DNA from: a bacterium
GTDB taxonomy: Bacteria; Bacillota_I; Bacilli_A; RFN20; DUOF01
Length of the DNA: 9,037 bases
Direction: 5' to 3'
NCBI GenBank assembly: GCA_012839015.1
Contig: DUOF01000112.1
Span: forward strand, 1-9,037
Positions 1 to 5,836 of the stretch are shown here, one piece after another. The first letter of the stretch is position 1. Every line of letters begins with the position of its first letter. Position numbers and translations under genes: made by a program. Under the pieces are notes generated by a model. That model was given only the letters and a program-made list of their open reading frames with translations, did not search any database and was not told the DNA's origin.

Positions 1-1331
1 CTCAGCCTTAACTCGGCGTTATCGTGCCTTAGTAAGAGACGATGTTCTGCTCTTGAAGTTAGAAGTCGATAAGGCTCGCTAGTCCCTTTGGTAACTAAAT
101 CATCAATCATTACACCAATATATGCCTCATCTCTTCTTAGGATAAGCGGTTGTTTATTTTGAATTTTCAGCACGGCATTTATCCCTGCTATTAACCCCTG
201 ACTTGCAGCCTCTTCATATCCGGAAGTGCCATTGATCTGTCCGGCAGTAAATAAATTACTAACTAACTTGGTTTCTAAGCTAGACCATAACTGGGTAGGA
301 TCAATTGCATCATATTCAATCGCATAAGCATACTTCTTCACCCTAGCGTTTTCAAGGCCGGGTAGACTCTTAATCATCAGTTCCTGAACATCGGTTGGCA
401 TAGATGTAGAAAGTCCTTGTAAGTATACAGTATCTAAAAATTTCGATTCAGGTTCTATAAAAATTTGGTGTCTTTCCTTATCGGCAAAACGTACCACCTT
501 ATCTTCAAATGAAGGACAATATCTTGGACCAACTCCTGTGACATTTCCACCGTACATAGCAGACTTATCTAGATTGTTTTCAACTATCTCTTTAGTTTTA
601 TCAGTACTGTGAATCAGATAACAAAGTTCTTGATCTTCAATATCGATGAATTTATCGGTAGAGAAAGAAAAGGCTAAATTACCCTCTGTCCCAGGTTGTG
701 GTTCCATCTTAGAAAAATCTACACTATCACGGTAAATCCTTGCAGGGGTACCCGTCTTAAGTCTAACAGTTTTGAAACCTAGACTTTGTAAAAACGGTGA
801 AAGTCCAAGTGATGGTTTATCACCCTCAGGTCCGCTTTCAATTACTTCATGTCCAACAAAAACTTTTGACTCCAGGTAGGTACCGGTAGTTAATATAGTA
901 CACTTAGAACGGTAATCTCTCTTTGTTGTTTTAACACCTAAGCATGTACCGTCTTCAACAATTAGGGATAAAACAGCCTCTTCGACTATTTCTAAATTGT
1001 CTGCGTTTTCTAAAACATTTAACATGTATTTTGAATACTCTATTTTATCGCTTTGAGCCCTTAGACATTGTACTCCAGGACCCTTAGCTGTATTTAACAT
1101 TTTCATTTGTAAGTATGTAGCATCAGTGGCCTTTGCCATCTCTCCACCTAATGCATCTATTTCACGAACTACAACCCCTTTGGCTGGACCGCCTATTGAA
1201 GGGTTGCACGGCATATTTGCAACTTTATTCTTATCCATAGTGAAAAGTAGTGTTTTAAAGCCAAGCCTAGAAGCACTTAAAGCTGCTTCTACACCTGCGT
1301 GTCCACCACCTACAACAATAATATCAACCAT
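1..1331 (-). CDS. mnmG: MnmG (GidA), tRNA uridine-34 cmnm5U-modifying enzyme, 3' end missing
   Basis: FAD-dependent subunit of the MnmE-MnmG complex, which adds carboxymethylaminomethyl to C5 of wobble uridine 34 in certain tRNAs in the cytoplasm. I translated this frame by hand: 443 codons are open from ATG 1331 to the window edge with no stop, against roughly 620-630 residues for the family, so about 180 C-terminal residues (the MnmE-binding end) lie outside. Visible marks are the N-terminal dinucleotide fold (VVGGGHAGVEAA, residues 6-17), the MPCNPSIGGPAKG segment with its conserved Cys, REIDALGGEM, the LNTAKGPGVQ.LRAQ.DK stretch, the second conserved Cys in GPRYCPSFEDK (near 511-535), and TSRAEHRLLLRHDNAELR at the left edge. 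The start is supported by GAGGTG just upstream and by the usual N-terminus. It lies 38 bp after rsmI with no terminator between, so it is probably co-transcribed. mnmE, its common upstream partner, is not here. Confidence 0.97.
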   Translation of the reverse strand, partial: MVDIIVVGGGHAGVEAALSASRLGFKTLLFTMDKNKVANMPCNPSIGGPAKGVVVREIDALGGEMAKATDATYLQMKMLNTAKGPGVQCLRAQSDKIEYSKYMLNVLENADNLEIVEEAVLSLIVEDGTCLGVKTTKRDYRSKCTILTTGTYLESKVFVGHEVIESGPEGDKPSLGLSPFLQSLGFKTVRLKTGTPARIYRDSVDFSKMEPQPGTEGNLAFSFSTDKFIDIEDQELCYLIHSTDKTKEIVENNLDKSAMYGGNVTGVGPRYCPSFEDKVVRFADKERHQIFIEPESKFLDTVYLQGLSTSMPTDVQELMIKSLPGLENARVKKYAYAIEYDAIDPTQLWSSLETKLVSNLFTAGQINGTSGYEEAASQGLIAGINAVLKIQNKQPLILRRDEAYIGVMIDDLVTKGTSEPYRLLTSRAEHRLLLRHDNAELRL

Positions 1332-1350
1332 ACTAACACCTCATTTCTAA

Positions 1351-1366
1351 TGTTCCACGTGGAACA
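1351..1366. promoter_or_regulatory. parS chromosome-partition site (ParB/Spo0J binding)
   Basis: A perfect 16-bp palindrome, TGTTCCACGTGGAACA. It matches the conserved bacterial parS pattern (TGTTnCACGTGnAACA); the CC/GG variant of the core is known from Pseudomonas, and B. subtilis uses TT/AA. It sits 3 bp after the rsmI stop and about 20 bp before the mnmG start, outside both genes. ParB loads here, spreads and recruits SMC, and such sites cluster near the replication origin. In many Firmicutes parA and parB follow mnmG-rsmG, so those genes may lie just beyond the left edge (inference). I noticed no second copy in the window. Confidence 0.92.
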
Positions 1367-1369
1367 TTT

Positions 1370-2215
1370 CTAATTCGAATGATATAAATTGTAAACTCGG
1401 TTTTTCTTTAAATTAAATTTCTCAGCAGCAGCACTAATGGCATCCTTATTACTAAGACCCTCAGCCATAAAATCTCTTACTGCTTGAATGATTTTCTCAT
1501 CTTCTATAAAAGGTACTTCATCCTCTTTACCATCGACAATCAAAACGATTTCACCCTTTACACCATCTTGGATCTCTTTTATAACAAGAGATATATTTCC
1601 TCTGATATATTCTTCAAACTTCTTTGTTAACTCTCTTGATAAACATACTTTTCTGTCACCAAGAATAATTAACATATCTTCAAGAGTTTCTAAGATGCGA
1701 TGGGGTGATTCATAAAAAATTAGAGTTTCTTCCCTGCTTGATAATTTTTCTAATTCTTTTTTTCTTTGTGAAGATTTAGCACTTAAAAAACCGTAAAAGG
1801 TAAATCTATCACAAGGTAAATTAGAAGCAACTAGGGCACTCAAGAATGCAGAGGGACCAGGTATGACACTAACGTTAAATCCACTTTCTAATACACTACT
1901 AACAACGAGTGAACCAGGATCTGAAATTAAAGGATACCCGGCATCAGAAACTAAGGCAACATCTCGCCCTTCTTCAAGTGCAGTTATAATTTTTTCCGTC
2001 GCCGACCTTTCATTATGTTGGTGACAGGAAATCAGGTGTGTGTTTATTTTAAAGTGAGAAGTAAGTTTTTTAGTTTGACGTGTGTCCTCGCAGGCAATTA
2101 AGGAAACATTCCTTAATGTTTCTATAGCCCTTGTGGAAAAGTCACCTAAATTACCAATAGGAGTAGCAGTTAAGTAGAGTGTAGACTTCTTATTGTTAAA
2201 AGTTTGTTGTCTCAT
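1370..2215 (-). CDS. rsmI: RsmI, 16S rRNA cytidine-1402 2'-O-methyltransferase
   Basis: SAM-dependent methyltransferase of the tetrapyrrole-methylase fold that 2'-O-methylates C1402 in the 16S rRNA decoding centre. At 281 residues it has normal length. Visible motifs in order: LYLTATPIGNLGDFSTRA (13-30), ACEDTRQTKKL (41-51), CHQHNE (64-69), LVSDAGYPLISDPG (88-101), the SAM-loop segment VIPGPSAFLSAL (117-128), FYGFL (140-144), and FYESPHR (167-173) followed by LSRELTKKFEE. The C-terminal part (about 230-281) is the small helical domain usual in the family. The ATG has AAGGAG 8 nt upstream, lying inside the last codons of ricT, and only one base separates the ricT stop from it, so translation is probably coupled. 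RsmI follows the ricT region in B. subtilis too, though there other genes (yabA, yabB, yazA) intervene. Here they are absent. Confidence 0.97.
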   Translation of the reverse strand: MRQQTFNNKKSTLYLTATPIGNLGDFSTRAIETLRNVSLIACEDTRQTKKLTSHFKINTHLISCHQHNERSATEKIITALEEGRDVALVSDAGYPLISDPGSLVVSSVLESGFNVSVIPGPSAFLSALVASNLPCDRFTFYGFLSAKSSQRKKELEKLSSREETLIFYESPHRILETLEDMLIILGDRKVCLSRELTKKFEEYIRGNISLVIKEIQDGVKGEIVLIVDGKEDEVPFIEDEKIIQAVRDFMAEGLSNKDAISAAAEKFNLKKNRVYNLYHSN

Positions 2216-2216
2216 C

Positions 2217-3041
2217 TTACTTACTCCTTTTTATCTTATTGAATTCCTCTAAAGTTAGATTATAGATGTTTTCTCTATTATTGTTTTCTATCCTTATAAC
2301 ATTTGACAAAATATTAACCGAAGCAACCCTATAAAAGTCATCCTCATATTTAACCCTTGTACCAAGCTTGGGATATTTATATTTAGCTTTAGAATAGTAC
2401 TCATCCTCGAATTTCAAACAACAAAGTAATTTTCCGCATTGTCCTGAAAGTTTTTGAATATTTAGAGCCAGCAATTGGTTTTTTGCCATATTTATACTTA
2501 TTCCTTCAAACTCATTTAAGAATGAAGCACAGCAGATAGGAAGACCACAAAGCCCTAACCCTCCAGTTATTTTAGAACGGTCTCTAGGCCCTATTTGACG
2601 AAGTTCTATCCGACATTTGAACTTAGATGATAACTCTTTTAATAAGGAACGGAAATCAACTCTTCTATCAGAAACATACATGAACAACAGTTTGCTACGA
2701 TCAAGATTATAACAAGCACTGATAAGTTTCATATCAAGGTTAAGTTTGTTAACACAAGCATCAAAGTATTCCTTTATCTTATCTAAACTATCACAATTAG
2801 AGTTGTGCTTCTCCAGATCTTCCTCACAACATTTTCTAACTATTTGATTGAAACCCTCATGAGATTGTAAATTACTCTCCCTAACAGGTTCAGAACAGAC
2901 CACGCCGAGTTCTAAACCTATTTGAGTGTCAACAACAACCTTGTCCCCTATTTTTAAAGCGTTATCAGAAGTATAATAATACTTCTTTTCCCTGCTTGAA
3001 ATCGTATCTACAAGAACAAAATAGCCCTCATTTTTGACCAT
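2217..3041 (-). CDS. ricT: RicT/YaaT-like PSP1-domain protein
   Basis: PSP1-domain protein (274 residues; B. subtilis RicT/YaaT is about the same length). In B. subtilis RicT forms the Y-complex with RicA and RicF, carries iron-sulfur clusters, and helps RNase Y mature polycistronic mRNAs; it also affects the Spo0A phosphorelay. The family signature is clear: VSDRRVDFRSLLKELSSKF (123-141), ELRQIGPRDRSKITGGLGLCG (146-166), and two cysteine clusters, C165/C170/C171 and C202/C207/C208 (SGQCGKLLCCLKFE), which are the likely cluster ligands. The ATG is preceded by GGGGGA at 5-nt spacing. The first 14 bases overlap the end of holB, in keeping with the tmk-holB-yaaT order of Bacillus. RicA and RicF genes are not in this window, so whether the full Y-complex exists here is unknown. 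Confidence 0.93.
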   Translation of the reverse strand: MVKNEGYFVLVDTISSREKKYYYTSDNALKIGDKVVVDTQIGLELGVVCSEPVRESNLQSHEGFNQIVRKCCEEDLEKHNSNCDSLDKIKEYFDACVNKLNLDMKLISACYNLDRSKLLFMYVSDRRVDFRSLLKELSSKFKCRIELRQIGPRDRSKITGGLGLCGLPICCASFLNEFEGISINMAKNQLLALNIQKLSGQCGKLLCCLKFEDEYYSKAKYKYPKLGTRVKYEDDFYRVASVNILSNVIRIENNNRENIYNLTLEEFNKIKRSK

Positions 3042-4005
3042 ATAAATCCCCCTTTAAACTGATGAATAAACTATCTAACATTAGTTTTATATTAACGTTT
3101 GCAGAAAGTTTTCCGCGTACCAGCAAAATCTTTTCTAATGACCTCTCAGGGTTAATAACAAGCTTACTAACTTGTGAAATTAATTCTTCATGATTAACGA
3201 AGGATATTTCTCTGTTGTTTTTTATGTTTATAAAATCATTATAAACAACCTCTAACAGGTTTAGTAGTAAACCTAAATCAACCTTATTGTTAATTATATC
3301 ATTCATTTGGGTTCCAATAAAGAATAATAAATTCTCTTGTTGGTGGATTTGTTTCAAAAATTCTATTAGACAATCCTTGATCTTAGAATATGTTCCACCT
3401 TGGTATTCTTCTAACATCTCTTCCTTATTACCAATGAAGGAAGCAAGTATTAAACAATCCTCGTATGGAATATCGTTTTCACTAACCTGTTTTATCAACT
3501 CTGACTTAGGGATGTTTTTCAATCTTACGTTTAAACATCTAGAAACGATGGTTGGTAGAACATTGCTAATATTAGCAGTTGTCAAAATTGCATATAGGCT
3601 CTCATCTGGTTCTTCTAAAAACTTTAGTAGTCCATTGATAGCCTGTTTTGTAGAATTTTCTACATAATTGATTATGTAGATCTTCTTGCCTGCCAACTCT
3701 AAGGCACTTTTATTAAATTGATCCTGAACCATTTGAACCTCATTTTTTTTGATAGTTTCCTTCTTACCATCAATTATAATAAGATCGCTATAAGAACCAT
3801 TTTCTATCCTCAAACAATCTAAACAGTTACCGCAGGCAGATTCGTCTTGACAGACAATACTTGCGGCTACGTATTTAGCTATTTCTAGGAGTGGCAAATC
3901 ATCTATACCATTAAGCAGAATAGCTTGTGGGAAAGAACCGTTTTTTTTCGTATTAACTATACTTCTAAAAGCTACTTGTTGTTGTTTTTCTAAATATTCT
4001 CTCAT
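3028..4005 (-). CDS. holB: DNA polymerase III delta-prime subunit (clamp-loader)
   Basis: Delta-prime ATPase-like subunit of the clamp loader, which works with DnaX and delta (HolA) to place the beta clamp on primed DNA. It has 325 residues, normal for the Firmicute family. The N-terminal region resembles AAA+ clamp-loader domains but lacks a working Walker A: the equivalent segment is AILLNGIDDLP (29-38), without GxxGxGK(S/T), as expected for delta-prime. A zinc module is visible at C52, C58, C61 and C64. Further marks are the AINGLLKFLEEP stretch (122-133) and the SRC arginine-finger motif at 155-157 that acts on the neighbouring DnaX site. ATG 4005 overlaps the tmk stop (ATGA), implying coupled translation. 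In B. subtilis yaaQ and yaaR lie between tmk and holB; neither is present here. Two A8 runs occur in the coding sequence. Confidence 0.95.
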   Translation of the reverse strand: MREYLEKQQQVAFRSIVNTKKNGSFPQAILLNGIDDLPLLEIAKYVAASIVCQDESACGNCLDCLRIENGSYSDLIIIDGKKETIKKNEVQMVQDQFNKSALELAGKKIYIINYVENSTKQAINGLLKFLEEPDESLYAILTTANISNVLPTIVSRCLNVRLKNIPKSELIKQVSENDIPYEDCLILASFIGNKEEMLEEYQGGTYSKIKDCLIEFLKQIHQQENLLFFIGTQMNDIINNKVDLGLLLNLLEVVYNDFINIKNNREISFVNHEELISQVSKLVINPERSLEKILLVRGKLSANVNIKLMLDSLFISLKGDLYGQK

Positions 4006-4640
4006 GACTTCTCACTATTTATTCTTTTTATAATGATATTAAATATCTGGCTTGCAATAGATTCTATATCCTTACTTGCATCTATCTTAATAATCCTACT
4101 AGGGAATTTATTCATTAAAAAAAGATATCCTTCTCTTATTTTTTGGTGAAACTCTATCTTCTCTAAATCCAAACGATTTACTTCTCTATCCTTATTCTTA
4201 TTAATTCTCATAAGTCCAATCTCAGGATCTAGGTCAAGTAAGAAGGTAACATCAGGCATATATTCATCAATAGCAAAGCTATTAATATTCATAACTGCAT
4301 CAATCCCTATACCTCTTGCTATACCCTGGTACACCAAAGAGCTATCAACAAAGCGATCGCACAAAACAACTTTACCCATTTTTAGTGCAGGGATAACTTT
4401 CTCTGCTAAATGTTGCCTTCTTGATGCAGCAAAAAGCAAGGCCTCTGTTCTCTCGTCCATCGTTGTATTATTCTTATCTAATAAGATATCCCTGATATCT
4501 TCTGATATTTTTATTCCGCCGGGTTCTCTCGTAGTAATATAATTATTAAAGTTGATTTCCCTTAACTTCTCTTCGATCACTTTAATTACACTTGATTTTC
4601 CACTACCTTCTCCACCCTCAAAAGTAATAAATAAAGACAT
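4002..4640 (-). CDS. tmk: Thymidylate kinase
   Basis: Phosphorylates dTMP to dTDP with ATP, the last dedicated step toward dTTP. From ATG 4640 the product is 212 residues, typical for the family. Motifs: P-loop EGGEGSGKSS (8-17), TREPGG (37-42) for substrate binding, the DRF motif (95-97) followed by SSLVYQG (100-106), and a basic LID region around 144-156 with several arginines, as in enzymes that carry the catalytic arginine in the LID rather than the P-loop. An in-frame ATG exists 81 bases upstream at 4721, but the residues it would add are not family-like and would overlap the preceding bofA gene. The chosen start has AAGGTG at 5-nt spacing and begins directly with the conserved beta strand. 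The stop overlaps the holB start by 4 bases. A possible own promoter lies just upstream. Confidence 0.96.
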   Translation of the reverse strand: MSLFITFEGGEGSGKSSVIKVIEEKLREINFNNYITTREPGGIKISEDIRDILLDKNNTTMDERTEALLFAASRRQHLAEKVIPALKMGKVVLCDRFVDSSLVYQGIARGIGIDAVMNINSFAIDEYMPDVTFLLDLDPEIGLMRINKNKDREVNRLDLEKIEFHQKIREGYLFLMNKFPSRIIKIDASKDIESIASQIFNIIIKRINSEKS

Positions 4641-4653
4641 AATTTCACCTTCC

Positions 4654-4678
4654 AAATCAATTATAACATAATTGATTT
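4654..4678. promoter_or_regulatory. Perfect inverted repeat overlapping a candidate tmk promoter
   Basis: Two 11-bp arms, AAATCAATTAT and ATAATTGATTT, are exact reverse complements separated by 3 bases, 14 bases ahead of the tmk start codon. On the minus strand the loop and right arm hold TGTTATAAT, an extended -10 element (TATAAT at 4665-4660); no good -35 is visible at 16-18 bp. The repeat has no G+C-rich stem and no U tract directly after it on the coding strand, so it is a poor terminator. It could be a repressor operator on an internal tmk promoter, or an RNA hairpin just ahead of the tmk ribosome binding site. The repeat is seen directly; its function is inference. Confidence 0.4.
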
Positions 4679-4704
4679 TTAATAGTGAAAAAGACAAGTA
4701 TGTT

Positions 4705-4899
4705 TTAGAAGAAATTGACAAGCAAGGCTATTATTAAAAGTAATAATATACCATTAAAACCTAATGTACCTGCTAGAAAAACTCCGAACCATTCAATAGG
4801 TAAGATAATACCTATTAAAGCTAAAACATATCTTAGGCCAAACAAAGATAAACAGATAATCACTAACTTTAAAATATATCTAACAAAACGTTCAATCAT
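4705..4899 (-). CDS. BofA-family small membrane protein
   Basis: Very hydrophobic 64-residue protein with two likely membrane segments, about residues 5-29 and 35-62. The C-terminal half (ILPIEWFGVFLAGTLGFNGI, 32-51) fits the pattern at the end of B. subtilis BofA (IP.N...A...G.LGIPGI), and its place just after recR matches recR-yaaL-bofA in Bacillus. BofA holds the SpoIVFB protease inactive so that pro-sigma-K is processed at the right time in the mother cell. Many clostridia, including some not known to sporulate, keep a relative. This copy is shorter than the 87 residues of B. subtilis BofA; the frame is open further upstream but has no good start codon, whereas ATG 4899 has AGGTGAG just ahead of it. 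Whether it regulates a protease here is unknown. Confidence 0.72.
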   Translation of the reverse strand: MIERFVRYILKLVIICLSLFGLRYVLALIGIILPIEWFGVFLAGTLGFNGILLLLIIALLVNFF

Positions 4900-4937
4900 A
4901 TACTCACCTGTTAGGTAAATATATGTAAAAATGAAAC

Positions 4938-5525
4938 TTAAAATGACCGTCTATTTTCAAACGATTTTAAAATAGTTACCTCGTCACTATATTCTAGGTT
5001 ACCACCCATAGGTAAACCATAGGCTAGTCGAGTGATTTTCAAATCATCTCTCTTCAATAGATCTGCTATAAAAAGAGCGGTGGTCTCACCATCTATATTT
5101 GGGTTGGTAGCGATTATAATTTCTTTAGCTTCTTTAGCCCTTTTGATCAATCCGTCTAAATTCAAGTTCTCCGGAAGGATTCCCTTATTTGGAGAAATAA
5201 CCCCATCTAAGACATGGAATACCCCATTAAAATGATTACTTCTCTCAATAGCGAATAAGTCCTTAATATCCTGAACCACACAGATTATATCGGTGTTCCT
5301 GTCTAAGTCTAAGCATATGTCACAAAGGTTCCTGTCTGTCAAATTATTACAGGTTTTACATCTCTTTAAATTATTAATGTTTAATAGAGAGTTTGAAAAC
5401 TCTTCGAGATATTCAGGTTTGAAATTTAAGACGTGATGAGCCATTCTCTCAGCACTCTTAAAACCGACTCCCGGAAGTCGTTTAAAACAATCTATTAAAT
5501 TTTCGAAATCTTTAGGGTATTTCAT
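4938..5525 (-). CDS. recR: Recombination protein RecR
   Basis: RecR forms a ring-shaped clamp with RecO that loads RecA on SSB-coated gaps. At 195 residues it is near the family's usual length. Domains in order: helix-hairpin-helix (RLPGVGFKSAERMAHHVL, 16-33), a four-cysteine zinc finger (C56, C59, C68, C71), then a Toprim domain (CVVQDIKDLFAIE, 82-94, and ATNPNIDGETTALFIADLL, 139-157), ending in a Walker B-like region and TRLAYGLPMGGNLEYSDEVTL-type tail (165-185, Ile here). ATG 5525 comes one base after the ybaB stop. No convincing ribosome binding site precedes it (the upstream bases read CCCGGGTCTATTCTAAA), so it is probably translated by ribosomes that have just finished ybaB. Order dnaX-ybaB-recR is conserved across many bacteria. 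Confidence 0.97.
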   Translation of the reverse strand: MKYPKDFENLIDCFKRLPGVGFKSAERMAHHVLNFKPEYLEEFSNSLLNINNLKRCKTCNNLTDRNLCDICLDLDRNTDIICVVQDIKDLFAIERSNHFNGVFHVLDGVISPNKGILPENLNLDGLIKRAKEAKEIIIATNPNIDGETTALFIADLLKRDDLKITRLAYGLPMGGNLEYSDEVTILKSFENRRSF

Positions 5526-5526
5526 T

Positions 5527-5835
5527 TTAGAATAGACCCGGGATATTCATTTTCCCGCCAGCATACTCTAATATTTTGCTAGCCTCCTCATCAATAGAAT
5601 TTATAGCATCATTAATAGCTACCATTAGTAAATCTTGTAAGATTTCCTTATCACTAGGGTCAATAAGTTCTTCATCAATTTTAATGGAAGTAATCCTTTT
5701 GTTTCCTAACATATTTATTTTAATAGCGCCACCATTGCTTTCAAAGAAAAACTCTGTAGCAGCTAATTCTTTTTGTTTCTTTTCTAATTCTTGTTGCATC
5801 TTTTGTGCTTGCTTAACTAGATTGTTTATATCCAT
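5527..5835 (-). CDS. YbaB/EbfC-family nucleoid-associated protein
   Basis: Small DNA-binding protein of the YbaB/EbfC family, a dimer thought to bind DNA as a tweezer-like fold; it is nearly always encoded between dnaX and recR. From ATG 5835 it has 102 residues, the usual size. The N-terminal helix NNLVKQAQKMQQELEKKQKE (4-23) is the family's amphipathic/coiled-coil segment, followed by the central sheet with NGGAIKINMLGNKRITSIKI (34-53) and the DLLMVAINDAI helix (68-78), ending in NIPGLF. An in-frame ATG 48 bases further upstream lies inside dnaX and would add residues that do not resemble the family. The chosen start has GAGGAGGAA at good spacing, supplied by the last dnaX codons, and a 1-base gap after the dnaX stop. 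Confidence 0.95.
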   Translation of the reverse strand: MDINNLVKQAQKMQQELEKKQKELAATEFFFESNGGAIKINMLGNKRITSIKIDEELIDPSDKEILQDLLMVAINDAINSIDEEASKILEYAGGKMNIPGLF

Positions 5836-5836
5836 A

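Noticed and set aside
1126..1350. 74-residue + strand frame overlapping the mnmG start
   Set aside because: It mirrors the strongly conserved N-terminal codons of mnmG and has no family resemblance; it is a shadow frame.
3287..3667. 126-residue + strand frame inside holB
   Set aside because: Antisense shadow of holB with low-complexity hydrophobic composition and no family features.
3741..3770. A8 run in holB (AAA AAA AAT) with an immediate stop in the -1 frame
   Set aside because: It has slippery register, but a shift would destroy delta-prime at about residue 88 and I know of no such product; probably chance in AT-rich DNA.
3940..3950. A8 run near the holB start (G AAA AAA AAC)
   Set aside because: It matches the A AAA AAC slippery pattern but is only about 20 codons into the gene, with no reason for a regulated shift there.
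4641..4721. Longer tmk start at ATG 4721
   Set aside because: The 27 added residues precede the conserved first strand, overlap the end of the bofA-like gene and include the inverted repeat region; ATG 4640 fits the family.
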